DNA of 64,000 bases from Streptococcus ovuberis (GTDB lineage: Bacteria; Bacillota; Bacilli; Lactobacillales; Streptococcaceae), in assembly GCF_012396585.1 (NCBI RefSeq), contig NZ_JAAXPR010000001.1, forward strand, positions 186,001-250,000. Reading direction: 5' to 3'. Positions within the stretch are counted from its first letter, which is position 1; every line of letters begins with the position of its first letter. Below the pieces are notes generated by a model that was not told the DNA's origin, did no database searches, and was given only the letters and a program-made list of their open reading frames with translations. This document shows, in pieces, positions 1-9,638 of the stretch. A program made the translations under genes and the position numbers.

Positions 1-254
1 GCCGACATGCCCGAACTGGTCACCAGAGCATACTTAGCATATTCAATAGCCGCCAAGGTTTCTTCGAGGTTCGAGCGGGTCGGATTCTTGGTTCTAATAT
101 AATCATATCCTGTAGACTGGCCAAACTCTGGATGTTGGTAGGTCGTCGAAAAATGAACCGGACTGACCAAGGCACCCGTTCTGGGATCCTTATTAATACC
201 TGCTTGTGCCAAAATCGTTTCTAATGCTCTCACGTTCTTTGCCTCCAAATGCAT
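1..254 (-). CDS. metB: Cystathionine gamma-synthase-type PLP enzyme, N-terminal part (runs off window)
   Basis: Only the first 84 or so codons are present; the gene continues past base 1. The translated N-terminus carries the Cys/Met-metabolism PLP family pattern: GALVSPVHFSTTYQHPEFGQ, then DYIRTKNPTRSNLEETLAAIE and the start of the SSGMSA motif. Known family role: transsulfuration chemistry on O-acyl-homoserine or cystathionine. I favour metB from memory of streptococcal homologues and because metB lies beside murJ/murE in related genomes; metC or an O-acetylhomoserine sulfhydrylase cannot be excluded. Two starts are possible. The ATG at 254 has a GAGGAA site. A GTG seven codons later has a better GGAGG with an 8-base gap, and a TACAAT box sits so close to the ATG that the ATG's site may lie outside the transcript. 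Confidence 0.75.
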   Translation of the reverse strand, partial: MHLEAKNVRALETILAQAGINKDPRTGALVSPVHFSTTYQHPEFGQSTGYDYIRTKNPTRSNLEETLAAIEYAKYALVTSSGMS

Positions 255-371
255 TTGCGTTTCCTCTATTGTAGCACGTTTTTAAAAGCAAGGGGACAGC
301 CTGCCTTATTGTTATTGACCATGGCTAGCTATAGCTATCACCTATAGGAATATTACAAGGCCTTCTGTTCA

Positions 372-408
372 CAAAAACCCTTCTGATTTTTAAACAAACC
401 AGAAGGGT
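372..408 (-). terminator. Intrinsic terminator of murJ
   Basis: The arms ACCCTTCTG and CAGAAGGGT (377-385 and 400-408) are perfectly complementary. On the minus strand the hairpin is followed by five T residues. It lies five bases after the murJ stop. Confidence 0.8.
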
Positions 409-412
409 ATTA

Positions 413-2044
413 TCACTTCATTTTTAAGCGATGGCGTAGGCGATCTGCCTTGGGTTTACCAATCACGAAATCAATCGAGCGGGTTGCCAAACTCATCAGC
501 ACATAAAGACCACCTCCAATGGTCCCTCCCAAGATAAGATGAACCATACTTGAAGAACGGCTCGTTACAGGAAGCAACCAATTGAGCAAGAGCTCAAGCA
601 CTAGCACAACCAGGCCCATTGCTAAGGTTTGAAGAATAATCAGAAGCCCCCGATTGAAAAACAAGACCTGGTCAAACCCTGTAATTTCCTTTATTCTTCT
701 AGCCATTAGAACCACTGGGATAGCCAATCCTGCTGCCGTTGCTAGAATTGGACCGTAAGCATGAAAAATGACAATGAGAGGCAATTGCAACGTCAATTTC
801 ACAAGAGCCCCATAAAGGAAATACTTGACTGCATTGCGGTTTTCAAACAAAGCCTGAAGCATAGGTGCAAGAACTGTGTAGACCCCTAAAATCAGAGTCG
901 TTAACATAGCCAAGACAAAAAGACTTAAGGCCATGCTATCAGGAAGACCATAGAAGGTTGTGTAGAGGGGTTTGGCCAAAAGAATGGAGCCCAAGACCGC
1001 TGGCAATAGGAAGACTATCAGCATCGTTAAGCTATTGAGAATCAATTTAGCTGAGGCCTGGCGCTCCCCTTTGACTACATTCTCCGTCAACAAGGGAATA
1101 CCTACACCACCGATAGCTGTCGCGACCGAGATCAGAATCATAAAGATTTTATTGGGATTGGCTGAAAAATAGGAAAAGAGAACCTCTAACTCCGCCTGAC
1201 TCCTGTCCGTTAACAGAGACATGGTATTGATAAAGGAAAACTGGTCAATCAGCTGAAAAATTTGAATCGCTGCGCCAGTCACAATAAAGGGGATTGCCTC
1301 TTTTACCGTCTCCAGCAAAATGGCTCTGCTGTTAATGGCTTCTGAAGGAGCCGCTGTTTCTAAAATCGGCTTCATTAACTTTGCTTTCCACAGATAGTAG
1401 AGCAACACCACTACACTAGCCAACATTCCAATAAAAGCCGCAAACGTCGACTGGGTGACCGCCTTGACATAATCTCTTGATCCCACCTGCATGATGAAGA
1501 AAGTCACAAGCAACATCCAAATTAAACGGATCAACTGCTCGACAACCTGACTCATGGCATAGGGCTTCATGTCATTCAAACCTTGGAAAATCCCTCTGAC
1601 AATACTCATCGCAGGGAAAATCAACACCGCCCAGGACAGACTCCGCATAACTGGCACTAGCTCGACCTCAACCCCTGACAGCCTTGCAAAAAGTGGTGCT
1701 CCTAGGTACATCAAAGCCCCAAAAAAGAGTCCCAGTCCCATCATAAAAGCTAAAGCGACTCTGATAAGCTTAAAACTCATGTCAGGTTTACCCATTGAAT
1801 TATACTTAGCAATCTGCTTGGCCACGGCAACGTTTATCCCAGCCGTTGACATGTTCAAAAAGATTGCATAAATGGTATACCCCATACTGAAAAGGGCATT
1901 CGCCTGATGGCTATGCTCCCCCATCCAGATGAGCCAAGGGATGACATACAAGGCCCCCATCAGGCGACTAGCAAAATTGCCAACCGTCAGCCAAAGGGTA
2001 CCTCTCACCATCTGGTCTTGTTGGGTCACAGCTTGATTGGACAT
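413..2044 (-). CDS. murJ: MOP-superfamily lipid II flippase (MurJ/YtgP type)
   Basis: 543 residues, hydrophobic throughout, with about 14 predicted membrane segments and the MATE/MVF-like N-terminus (RGTLWLTVGNFASRLMG). Family role: it flips lipid-linked peptidoglycan precursor or related polysaccharide lipids across the membrane. The identification rests on length, fold pattern and placement directly divergent from murE, the arrangement I know from Streptococcus pneumoniae, where the YtgP protein is the MurJ homologue. The start ATG at 2044 has only a weak GGA-type ribosome site. Its promoter (TTACAA, 16 bp, TATAAT) overlaps that of murE. Exact substrate is inferred. Confidence 0.85.
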   Translation of the reverse strand: MSNQAVTQQDQMVRGTLWLTVGNFASRLMGALYVIPWLIWMGEHSHQANALFSMGYTIYAIFLNMSTAGINVAVAKQIAKYNSMGKPDMSFKLIRVALAFMMGLGLFFGALMYLGAPLFARLSGVEVELVPVMRSLSWAVLIFPAMSIVRGIFQGLNDMKPYAMSQVVEQLIRLIWMLLVTFFIMQVGSRDYVKAVTQSTFAAFIGMLASVVVLLYYLWKAKLMKPILETAAPSEAINSRAILLETVKEAIPFIVTGAAIQIFQLIDQFSFINTMSLLTDRSQAELEVLFSYFSANPNKIFMILISVATAIGGVGIPLLTENVVKGERQASAKLILNSLTMLIVFLLPAVLGSILLAKPLYTTFYGLPDSMALSLFVLAMLTTLILGVYTVLAPMLQALFENRNAVKYFLYGALVKLTLQLPLIVIFHAYGPILATAAGLAIPVVLMARRIKEITGFDQVLFFNRGLLIILQTLAMGLVVLVLELLLNWLLPVTSRSSSMVHLILGGTIGGGLYVLMSLATRSIDFVIGKPKADRLRHRLKMK

Positions 2045-2085
2045 GATCTATTCCACACTTTCTAGACAGACATTTTATCTTTCTC

Positions 2086-2136
2086 ATTATAAACCATTCT
2101 TTGGGACTTGTAAAACTTTGACTTTAGTTTTACAAT
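2086..2136. promoter_or_regulatory. Overlapping divergent promoters of murJ and murE sharing one -35 hexamer
   Basis: Plus strand: TTGTAA (2108-2113), 17 bp, TACAAT (2131-2136), driving murE. Minus strand: the complement of the same hexamer, TTACAA, then 16 bp and TATAAT (plus-strand ATTATA at 2086-2091), driving murJ. RNA polymerase could not occupy both at once, which would couple the two genes. The murE start codon begins only six bases after its -10 box. Confidence 0.6.
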
Positions 2137-2142
2137 AAGAGT

Positions 2143-3594
2143 ATGTTAAATCTAAAAAATATCCTTTCGATTTTAAAAAACGACCATAACTTCCGCCAGA
2201 TTATCTTTGAAGACCAATACGCTTTTGATTGGGAAGACCAGACATTCTCTGCCATCTCCTACGATAGCCGTCAGGTGTCTCCAGACACGCTCTTTTTTGT
2301 CAAAGGAGCGAACTTTCAAAAGGCCTATTTGGAACAAGCTATCAAGGGCGGATTAAGCTTTTATATCTCGGAAAAAGACTATGAGGTTGCGATTCCCCTC
2401 ATCATGGTTAACGATGTCAAACAGGCAATGAGCCTCCTAGCGATGGCCTTCTACGACAATCCCCAAGACAAGCTTAAGCTGCTAGCTTTTACAGGAACCA
2501 AGGGGAAAACCACTGCGGCTTACTATGCCTACAATATCCTGAGCCAAAGCCATAAGCCTGCCCTGCTCTCTACAATGAACACAACTTTAGACGGTGAGAC
2601 TTTCTTCAAATCCCAACTTTCCACCCCTGAAAGTCTGGATCTCTTTCGTATGATGGCAGAGGCCCTTGCCAACGGCCGCACTCACCTCATCATGGAAGTT
2701 TCCAGTCAAGCCTATCTGGTCAAACGCGTCTACGGACTGACCTTTGATGTCGGTGTCTTCCTGAATATCAGCCCTGATCACATCGGACCGATTGAACACC
2801 CGACCTTTGAAGATTACTTTTACCATAAGCGCCTCCTGATGGAGCATAGCAGAGCAGTGATTGTCAATAGCCAGATGGAGCATTTCTCCCTGGTGAAAGC
2901 ACAGGTCGCCAATCGTCCCCACGATTTTTATGGGAATGACTCAGACAATCGCATCAGCAATGCCCAAGCTTTTTCCTTCGATGTGACCGGAAAATTAGCT
3001 GGTCACTACGACAGCCAACTCATCGGACATTTCAATCAAGAAAATGCGCTAGCTGCTGGACTTGCCTGCCTCAGACTAGGAGCTAGTCCTGAAGATATCC
3101 GCTTAGGCATCGCGACTACTACTGTCCCAGGCCGGATGGAAGTGCTGACCCAGGCCAATGGTGCCAAGGTCTTTGTAGACTACGCCCATAATAAAGACAG
3201 CCTTGAAAAGCTGATCCAAGTCGTTCAAACCTTCCAGAAAGGCAAGCTTGTGCTAATCATTGGGGCACCTGGCAATAAGGGGCAGAGCCGGCGTAAGGAT
3301 TTTGGAGACCTGCTCAACAGGTTTCCTGACATTGAGGTCATCCTGTCCGCAGATGATCCCAATTTTGAGGATCCTGCTGAGATTTGCCGAGAAATCGCCA
3401 ACCATTTACAACGTCCTTATCATATCATCGTTGATCGTGAAGAAGCTATCAAAGAAGCCCTTTCCAAGACCCAATCTGCAAATGATGCTGTCATCATCGC
3501 TGGAAAAGGCGCGGATGCCTACCAGATTGTCCAGGGGCAACGAGACGAAACCTACCCTGGGGATCTGGAAGTTGCCAGAAAATGGCTTGATTAA
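2143..3594 (+). CDS. murE: UDP-MurNAc-L-Ala-D-Glu:L-lysine ligase
   Basis: 483 residues, normal MurE length. It adds L-lysine to the cytoplasmic UDP-MurNAc-dipeptide using ATP. Seen: the ATP-binding loop GTKGKTT at 118-124, a central Mur ligase domain with the EVSSQA motif, and DDPNFEDP at 404-411, the form that marks lysine-specific enzymes (diaminopimelate enzymes carry DNPR). Peptidoglycan with lysine fits a streptococcus. There is no visible Shine-Dalgarno before the ATG, and the predicted transcription start falls on or next to the start codon, so a leaderless mRNA is possible. Confidence 0.95.
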   Translation: MLNLKNILSILKNDHNFRQIIFEDQYAFDWEDQTFSAISYDSRQVSPDTLFFVKGANFQKAYLEQAIKGGLSFYISEKDYEVAIPLIMVNDVKQAMSLLAMAFYDNPQDKLKLLAFTGTKGKTTAAYYAYNILSQSHKPALLSTMNTTLDGETFFKSQLSTPESLDLFRMMAEALANGRTHLIMEVSSQAYLVKRVYGLTFDVGVFLNISPDHIGPIEHPTFEDYFYHKRLLMEHSRAVIVNSQMEHFSLVKAQVANRPHDFYGNDSDNRISNAQAFSFDVTGKLAGHYDSQLIGHFNQENALAAGLACLRLGASPEDIRLGIATTTVPGRMEVLTQANGAKVFVDYAHNKDSLEKLIQVVQTFQKGKLVLIIGAPGNKGQSRRKDFGDLLNRFPDIEVILSADDPNFEDPAEICREIANHLQRPYHIIVDREEAIKEALSKTQSANDAVIIAGKGADAYQIVQGQRDETYPGDLEVARKWLD

Positions 3595-3740
3595 AGCAAA
3601 TCAAGCGCAAACGGCTCTTGGAGCTCCAAAATAGCGATCGTCAAAAGCACCCTAAAAAAGGGAGCTCTCACCCCTTGATGACCCCTTCAAAAGTCCTGAA
3701 TCCCAAAAGACTTCGTTTCCTTCCATCATTTTAAGCGATC

Positions 3741-3783
3741 AAAAAGGAGCTCTTTTCTAACCGAGAAGACTGCTCCTTTTTCT
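3741..3783. terminator. Bidirectional terminator between murE and nagB
   Basis: Long hairpin with arms AAAAAGGAGC and GCTCCTTTTT, extended inward by TCTTTTC/GAGAAGA with one wobble pair. A/T runs on both flanks suit termination of the converging murE and nagB transcripts. Confidence 0.8.
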
Positions 3784-3785
3784 GT

Positions 3786-4496
3786 TTAGTTGTTCTTGTA
3801 CTGGCTAAGGGCTGCACTATCAGCAATGATAACCACATCCTCATGGCGCTGAAGGATCGAAGCTGGCAACTCTTCCGTCACTGGCCCCGAAATCAAACCT
3901 GCAATCGCATCAGCCTTCTCAGCACCATAGGCCAGTAAAATAATGGTCTTGGCCGTCATGATGGAAGCAATACCCATGGAGATTGCCTGACGTGGCACCT
4001 CTGCTTCATCTTCAAAGAATCGTGCATTGGCTTCAATGGTCGACGCTTGCAAATCAACCACATGGGTCGTCTGAGTAAATGGCGTTCCAGGCTCGTTAAA
4101 ACCAATGTGGCCATTACGACCGATTCCTAAAATCTGCACATCAATCGGATGTTCTGCAATTAAGCGGTCATAGGCTAAGGCTGCTGCATCTAAATCCTCT
4201 GCTAACCCATCTGGCACATAGCTCGCCTTGAAAGGTTTGGCTTTAAAGAGTTTGTCTTCCATGAAATAGCGGTAACTTTGGTCATTGTCTGCAGACAATC
4301 CAACATACTCATCTAAGTTAATTGAAACCAAATCTGAAAAATCCACATCGCTCGCCACCAATTGACGATACAACTCGATTGGAGACGAACCCGTAGCTAA
4401 ACCCAATACCTTAGCGCCCATCGCGATCTTATCGCGCACCAAGTCGTAGGCAATCTTGCCGCCCTCCACTTGATCTCTCACCTCAATAATTTTCAT
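3786..4496 (-). CDS. nagB: Glucosamine-6-phosphate deaminase
   Basis: 236 residues. It converts glucosamine-6-phosphate to fructose-6-phosphate and ammonia, the last step of amino-sugar use. Seen: substrate loop LATGSSP (33-39), the catalytic region LDEY (61-64), and [12 protein letters not shown] (124-135) with the family histidine H130. I chose the ATG at 4496 because AGGAGG lies 6 bases upstream. A longer reading frame to 4559 would run through the promoter and is rejected. Single-gene unit with its own operator-bearing promoter. Confidence 0.95.
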   Translation of the reverse strand: MKIIEVRDQVEGGKIAYDLVRDKIAMGAKVLGLATGSSPIELYRQLVASDVDFSDLVSINLDEYVGLSADNDQSYRYFMEDKLFKAKPFKASYVPDGLAEDLDAAALAYDRLIAEHPIDVQILGIGRNGHIGFNEPGTPFTQTTHVVDLQASTIEANARFFEDEAEVPRQAISMGIASIMTAKTIILLAYGAEKADAIAGLISGPVTEELPASILQRHEDVVIIADSAALSQYKNN

Positions 4497-4530
4497 GCTC
4501 TGCCTCCTATTGAAAACCTTTTCTAATTCC

Positions 4531-4559
4531 ATTATATGGTATAGACCAATTTTTGTCAA
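4531..4559 (-). promoter_or_regulatory. nagB promoter with NagR-like operator in the spacer
   Basis: On the minus strand TTGACA (4554-4559), a 17-bp spacer and TATAAT (4531-4536), a perfect consensus. The spacer holds TGGTCTATACCA (plus-strand TGGTATAGACCA, 4537-4548), which matches the dre/NagR operator type of the GntR family. Inference: repression by NagR relieved by amino-sugar phosphates. Confidence 0.85.
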
Positions 4560-4577
4560 GCCTAATCCGCTGAAAAA

Positions 4578-4586
4578 TGATATAAT
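4578..4586 (+). promoter_or_regulatory. Extended -10 of the queA promoter
   Basis: TGATATAAT, an extended -10 (TG, one base, TATAAT). No good -35 at the usual distance. Lies 58 bases before the queA start. Confidence 0.5.
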
Positions 4587-4644
4587 GAGAAAGCTGTCTA
4601 AGGAACTCTGGTTCTCGACAAATCTTACTCCGATAGGGAAAACT

Positions 4645-5691
4645 ATGAATACAAACGACTTTGATTTTGAACTTCCTGAAGCATTAATCGCTCAAACGCC
4701 TCTAGCTAAGCGAGATGCTTCAAGACTTTTAGTACTTAATACCCATCAAAAAAGCTTGGTTGATAAGCACTTTGATCAGATTATCGACCACCTCAATCCC
4801 GGAGACGCTTTGGTCATGAACAACACCAGAGTTTTACCGGCGCGTCTCTATGGCCAAAAAACTGAAACCGGTGGGCATGTCGAACTGCTACTCTTAAAAA
4901 ATACAGAAGGGGACGACTGGGAGGTTTTAGCCAAGCCTGCCAAACGCCTTCGGGTTGGTACCCAGATTTCTTTTGGCGACGGGCGGTTAACGGCAATGAT
5001 CTTAGAAGAGTTAGAACATGGTGGCCGAATTGTCCGTTTTAGCTATGACGGGATTTTCTTAGAAGTGCTGGAATCCTTGGGAGAAATGCCCTTACCCCCT
5101 TACATTCATGAACGACTGGAGGATCGTGACCGTTATCAAACCGTCTATGCCAAAGAAAACGGCTCCGCTGCTGCACCTACAGCAGGCCTTCATTTCACTC
5201 AGGAGCTTCTTGAACGGATTGCTGCCAAGGGCGTCAAACTTGTTGAACTGACCCTTCACGTTGGCCTTGGGACCTTTAGACCCGTTTCTGTGGATGATTT
5301 AGACGATCATCAGATGCATTCCGAATTTTACAGTCTCAGCCAGGAAGCTGCAGAGACACTGAATGAGGTCAAGGCTGCTGGCGGACGGATTGTCGCTGTC
5401 GGCACTACTTCCATCCGTACTTTGGAAACCATCGGTTCTAAATTCGACGGTCAGATCCAAGCAGACTCTGGTTGGACCAATATCTTTATCAAGCCCGGCT
5501 ATTCCTTTAAAATCGTCGATGCCTTTTCGACCAACTTCCACCTGCCCAAATCGACCTTGGTCATGCTGGTCGCCGCCTTTGCTGGAAGAGAATTCGTCCT
5601 GGAAGCCTATGCCCATGCTGTCCGTGAAGGTTACCGTTTCTTCAGCTTCGGAGATGCTATGTTTATTGAAAAATCATCTGAAAATAACTAA
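4645..5691 (+). CDS. queA: S-adenosylmethionine:tRNA [27 protein letters not shown]
   Basis: 348 residues. It transfers the ribosyl part of SAM to preQ1-tRNA, making epoxyqueuosine at the wobble base of GUN-anticodon tRNAs. The whole protein matches QueA: N-terminal [15 protein letters not shown], the KRDASRLL motif, [18 protein letters not shown] and HSEFYSLS. The start at 4645 is supported by the family N-terminus and an AGGGA site; upstream in-frame codons read through the promoter and are not family-like. Stands alone between the nagB promoter and a strong terminator. Confidence 0.95.
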   Translation: MNTNDFDFELPEALIAQTPLAKRDASRLLVLNTHQKSLVDKHFDQIIDHLNPGDALVMNNTRVLPARLYGQKTETGGHVELLLLKNTEGDDWEVLAKPAKRLRVGTQISFGDGRLTAMILEELEHGGRIVRFSYDGIFLEVLESLGEMPLPPYIHERLEDRDRYQTVYAKENGSAAAPTAGLHFTQELLERIAAKGVKLVELTLHVGLGTFRPVSVDDLDDHQMHSEFYSLSQEAAETLNEVKAAGGRIVAVGTTSIRTLETIGSKFDGQIQADSGWTNIFIKPGYSFKIVDAFSTNFHLPKSTLVMLVAAFAGREFVLEAYAHAVREGYRFFSFGDAMFIEKSSENN

Positions 5692-5702
5692 AAAATCATT
5701 AC

Positions 5703-5749
5703 AAAAAGTCTCAACCATAAGATTCTAGGAATCACGGTTGAGACTTTTC
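5703..5749 (+). terminator. Terminator after queA
   Basis: Arms AAAAGTCTCAACC and GGTTGAGACTTTT are perfectly complementary, with an inner GATTC/GAATC stem. T run on the plus side, A run on the other, so it may serve both directions. Confidence 0.85.
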
Positions 5750-5839
5750 TGTTAAAAGATTTTATTTATGATACCTGATTGTTGCATGTTTAGCCTATCA
5801 AAAGATATCTCAAGCAATCTCTCACATTTGCAACTCAGG

Positions 5840-6220
5840 TTAAGCTAGGACAGCAGCAGCCAAGGCTTGCTGAATTTGAACGACACTTTTGTCACTCTTA
5901 AATTGTAAGATTTCTGCCGGCTGGCTAGCTGAAGAAATCCAAATCTTGAGCTCAGCATCCAGGTCAAAATGGCCTGATGTTTCTACCGTAAAACGGGAAA
6001 TAGACCGATAAGGCAGAGATTTGTAGGAAACTTTTTTTCCTGTCACCCCTTGCTTGTCTACCAAGATCAACCGTTTTTCTGTAAACACAATCAAGTCCCT
6101 GACCAACTGAAACGCTAGATTGACCTGTTCACCCGGCACCAAAATATCTGCTAATTGTTGCTCAACCTTCTCCACATCTTTTTGAGAGGCATTGCCCAAC
6201 AAACCTGAAAATAGTCCCAT
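5840..6220 (-). CDS. PH-domain-containing protein (bacterial PH family)
   Basis: 126 residues from the ATG at 6220, which has GGAGG 5 bases upstream; an in-frame TTG further up is less likely. The sequence is one bacterial pleckstrin-homology-like domain: a short amphipathic N-terminus (MGLFSGLLGN), a helix, then alternating beta strands including LIVFTEKRLILVDKQG and the YKSLPYRSISRFTVETSG segment. Similar proteins are widespread in Firmicutes with unknown role. No membrane segment or signal peptide. Apparently a single-gene unit. Confidence 0.75.
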   Translation of the reverse strand: MGLFSGLLGNASQKDVEKVEQQLADILVPGEQVNLAFQLVRDLIVFTEKRLILVDKQGVTGKKVSYKSLPYRSISRFTVETSGHFDLDAELKIWISSASQPAEILQFKSDKSVVQIQQALAAAVLA

Positions 6221-6649
6221 AAAATCCTCCAATCATTTGTTACCTTATTATACCGAAAAAGAAGAGGCTGGACAATCATTTCCAACTCTCTTCTGCGAAT
6301 AAGGGAAAACGATCTAGAAAATCGCACGGTAGCCACTAGTATAAATACGACTTAGGTCCTGAAAAGCGCCTCTATTACCAGGGGTTATTCTTGCTCAAGT
6401 TATGATTTCTGGCGCATCTCAAAGAAGGAAACCTCACAAGTCTGTGGTGACAAGATGGCTTTTCAGGCAAGGAAACAGGATGGCTCTTTGAAGCACAGGA
6501 ACTCTATAGAGAAGTTAATCCAAGCCAAAGAGGCAAGTCAATTCAGCACCAACCACCTAAGTACCTCCCTGTAATCACAAGAAATGACACACTTGATGAG
6601 GAGGCCTTTTCCAAGACTCTCACTCTACGACCACTCACCCAAAAACTTG
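6221..6649. other. Intergenic stretch with a start-less open frame
   Basis: No convincing gene. On the plus strand a frame stays open from 6451 to the stop at 6751-6753, overlapping the 3' end of the next gene. It lacks a start codon and ribosome site, and I do not recognise the product. It could be a remnant. Confidence 0.4.
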
Positions 6650-9493
6650 CTAATCTTCTCTACGATGCCATCCCAGCACAGGCAACAAGGAAACGATTCC
6701 GAAAGCCAGTAGATGGAATGAATCAACAGTCCCAGTTTGAGGCAAGGTTTTAATCTTTGCAGAGTCCATAAAGTTCATTTTTGCCTTGCTTACCGGAGTG
6801 GTATTTTTTAACAACGGTGTCACGGCAACAATCTGCCCCAGTTCATTAACCACTGGAACTCCCGAGGCTGAAGGAATAGATTGTTGTAATTGCTGATATT
6901 TTGAAGGGATATAAGACACCGTCTCAGGAGACTGATAGACTGTTGGAGTGATTAACTGCTCAGCCCTGTACCGCGCCAATAAGTCGTCATAAACCTTCTG
7001 CAACTGTTCTTGAGTAGCAACTCGTTCTTGCAGTTCTTTTTCTGCTTGGTCTAATAAGGCACTCTCTTCTTTCAATCGTTGCTGTGCAGCACTTAGAAGA
7101 CTTTGTTTCTTAGCTAACATTTGAGGAGCTTGTTGTAGACTTTCTAAATAAGCTTGTGCCTGTTTCAGAGCTTCTGTTTTTTCAGCCTGGGCTTGTCTTA
7201 GAGCTTGCAGTTGTTGATTTGATTTCGCTAAAATCTTCCGCAACTCTTCTAATTTTGCCCTTTCCTGATTACGATTCTCTTGCGCCTCTTCCAAAGCTTT
7301 CTGGTCCGCTTTCAGAGCTTCCTTAGCCTTATCCAATGCAGCCTCACGCTCTTGGAAGTTTAAGTTGAGTTGTCGTTCAGCCTCTTGAGTAAGTGCCAGA
7401 TTTTTCTGGGCTTGTGCTTGGTTTGCTAAGGCCTTGGATAAGCGATTTTGAGCAGTAGGTACACTAGCTTCCTTAGCCAACAGAGCCTTGTGGGAGGCTT
7501 GAGCTTGACCTAGAGACTCTTTTAAACTAGCAAGAGTAGATTGAGCACCTGCTTGTGCCTCTGTCTTAGTAGCGGTCACTTTCTTGGCCTCAGTTAAACG
7601 AGTAGACAAGTTTTGATAACGTTCCTGAGCATTCTTTAATTCTTGGGTAAGTTGTATCTTGTCCGCCTGGGCTTTTGCTACAGCTCGGCGCGCCTCATTG
7701 ACGGTTTCTTGACGGTTTGCCTCAACCGCTTTTGCTCTCTCTAAGCGGTTTTTTGCACTAGACAGTTGATTGCCTGATTGAGACAGTCGAGCAACTTCAC
7801 CTTCTTTACTTGCAACGGCCCCAGTCAACTGATTGACTGTGTTTCGTGCCTGAGCTAGTCCAGACTTAAGTTGTCTTAAGTTAGCTGTCGTAAATTGGAC
7901 AAACGGCGTACCCAATCCCGCTGTGTCGATAGCATCTGTGCTTTGCTCAGCCCAGAGATTAGCCAATGGATACCAGCCATTATTGGTCCGCGTGTAAGGA
8001 TCATAAACATAGGTATAACCATTGGAGAGGCCATGTAGTAAGATCTGGTGTGTATAGCCGACACCCCAAGGGCTAAATTTATTTTGCTGAACAGCCGCTG
8101 TGACTAAATTTCCAGCTTCTAAAGCCTGCACGACACTCGCATAGTTGCCTAAGGTTGTCGCTTCTAGGCCATAGTGACGCGCTGCTTGGAGTAAGCCCTG
8201 ACCAGAAGTCCCTTGGAAATTCTTGTTAAAGTGATTACTGTTATTGTAGAGATAGTGTCCCACTTCCAATGGCATGACTGTTTTTCCAGTCAGTTCAGTG
8301 ATCGCCATCGCCAAAACAGTCGGCGCACAGCCTGTTGCACCAAAAGTCCCGTTTCCGATACGGTAGGTGATCCAATTTGGATCCGTTTGAACATAAGTTT
8401 GCAGACTTCCAGGATCAGACGGGCTAGCTGCTTGATAGGCCTGGGTTAAACGCGCTAAGTTCTGAGTAGCTTGAGCTAGCTGTGTGCGATTTCGTTTTAA
8501 TTCTTCTTGGGCTTGCTGGAGAGCTTGAGCCTGGTTTGTTGCCGATGCTTGCGCTGTCGCCAATGCTTGCTCCGCAGCCTTAACCATGCTCTGAGCCTTA
8601 GACAAATCATTCAAGGCTGTATCCAATTGCTTGGTCGCTTGCGTTTCACTAGCATTAAGCGAAGTTTTTAAATCTGCGATTTGTTTTTGAACAGCTGCAA
8701 CATCGACCGCTAAGCCATCTTCAACCAGTTGCGCTTCTTTCAAATCTGACGTTGCAGTTGTCCAATTTTCAGTTGCTTGCTCAACCGCTTCTTGTTGTGA
8801 TTCAACTCTTTCCTTAGCCTGCTCTAACTCTTTAGCATGATTTTGATCTGCTGTTTTAGCCTCTTCCAATGCTGTCCGAGCTTCTTGAACATCTTCATTT
8901 GCTGTTTTAACAGCAGTCTGAGTTTGTTCTAATTGTTCCTTAACAGCCTGTTCAGCTTGACCATCGACCAGTTTCTTAGCTTGATCAACTTGCCCTTGAC
9001 TCTCTGAAACGGCAGCCTGTGCAGCATCCACCTGACTGTCAGCTTCTTGAACGATGGTTTCTTGTGCCTTAACAGCTTCTTCTGTCTGGGTCATTACTGT
9101 TTCAGTACGCTCAACAGCTTCCATCGTCTCTTTTAGCTCTGTATCTGCTTTCTCAACCGCCTCAGTTGCTTGTTCCACAGCTTCAGGAGTTGCCACTTCA
9201 GCCAAACGTTCCGCTTCAGAAGCTTCCGTTGTCAATTGGTTGACCTCAGATTTAGCCTCTGCTTGTTCCTCTTTTCTCGCCTCTACCAGTTCTGTTTGCC
9301 CCGCAGTTTCAGCTTTCGAAGCTTCTAAATCCGCCTTAGCCTCATCAAGATCCTTTCGAGTGACCGGCTGAGTTGCTCCCTCCGTTTGGGGCGAAACAGG
9401 CTTGACCTGCTCTTCAGCCCTGACTGGATTGGCTACGCTGAGACTTGTCGCCGCGACAGCAACTGTTGCCAATAATGTTTGAGACTTATTCAT
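6650..9493 (-). CDS. LPQTG-anchored coiled-coil surface protein with internal C39-like peptidase domain
   Basis: 947 residues. Signal peptide about 1-26 (ending NPVRA). Residues about 40-355 and 540-870 are long, charged, Ala/Glu/Gln-rich coiled coils. Between them lies a globular domain, about 365-530, with C389 in GATGCAPT, H482 in GYTHQILLHG and D498 in YVYDPYTR, the order and spacing of a papain-fold C39-like peptidase. The C-terminus has LPQTG at 917-921, a hydrophobic stretch and HRRED, so sortase should anchor it to peptidoglycan. Streptococcal relatives are annotated as SEC10/PgrA surface-exclusion type, which I name only by resemblance. No conjugation genes are nearby. The start has an AAAGGA site. 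Confidence 0.85.
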   Translation of the reverse strand: MNKSQTLLATVAVAATSLSVANPVRAEEQVKPVSPQTEGATQPVTRKDLDEAKADLEASKAETAGQTELVEARKEEQAEAKSEVNQLTTEASEAERLAEVATPEAVEQATEAVEKADTELKETMEAVERTETVMTQTEEAVKAQETIVQEADSQVDAAQAAVSESQGQVDQAKKLVDGQAEQAVKEQLEQTQTAVKTANEDVQEARTALEEAKTADQNHAKELEQAKERVESQQEAVEQATENWTTATSDLKEAQLVEDGLAVDVAAVQKQIADLKTSLNASETQATKQLDTALNDLSKAQSMVKAAEQALATAQASATNQAQALQQAQEELKRNRTQLAQATQNLARLTQAYQAASPSDPGSLQTYVQTDPNWITYRIGNGTFGATGCAPTVLAMAITELTGKTVMPLEVGHYLYNNSNHFNKNFQGTSGQGLLQAARHYGLEATTLGNYASVVQALEAGNLVTAAVQQNKFSPWGVGYTHQILLHGLSNGYTYVYDPYTRTNNGWYPLANLWAEQSTDAIDTAGLGTPFVQFTTANLRQLKSGLAQARNTVNQLTGAVASKEGEVARLSQSGNQLSSAKNRLERAKAVEANRQETVNEARRAVAKAQADKIQLTQELKNAQERYQNLSTRLTEAKKVTATKTEAQAGAQSTLASLKESLGQAQASHKALLAKEASVPTAQNRLSKALANQAQAQKNLALTQEAERQLNLNFQEREAALDKAKEALKADQKALEEAQENRNQERAKLEELRKILAKSNQQLQALRQAQAEKTEALKQAQAYLESLQQAPQMLAKKQSLLSAAQQRLKEESALLDQAEKELQERVATQEQLQKVYDDLLARYRAEQLITPTVYQSPETVSYIPSKYQQLQQSIPSASGVPVVNELGQIVAVTPLLKNTTPVSKAKMNFMDSAKIKTLPQTGTVDSFHLLAFGIVSLLPVLGWHRRED

Positions 9494-9610
9494 CTGGTTT
9501 TTATCCTTTCATCATCTTGTTTACAAGTGCTTATTCGCTTTAATTTATCAAGTCTTCCCTCTCCGTTTGAATGGGTGTTCCTCATTCTTGAGCAAGTAGA
9601 TACTAGAATA

Positions 9611-9638
9611 CCCACTCGGTCAAAATTAACCTAGTGGG
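9611..9638. repeat. Imperfect palindrome in the leader of the LPQTG gene
   Basis: Arms CCCACTCGGT and ACCTAGTGGG pair at 9 of 10 positions around an 8-base loop. It lies between a possible extended -10 (minus-strand TGTTACAAT, 9688-9696) and the gene, about 120 bases before the start. Could be an operator or an RNA hairpin. Confidence 0.45.

Noticed and set aside
2587-2922. Minus-strand ORF inside murE
   Set aside because: Fully overlapped by the conserved murE frame and without a ribosome site.
9054-9371. Plus-strand ORF antisense to the surface-protein coiled coil
   Set aside because: Low-complexity mirror of the Ala/Glu-rich repeats; no start signals.
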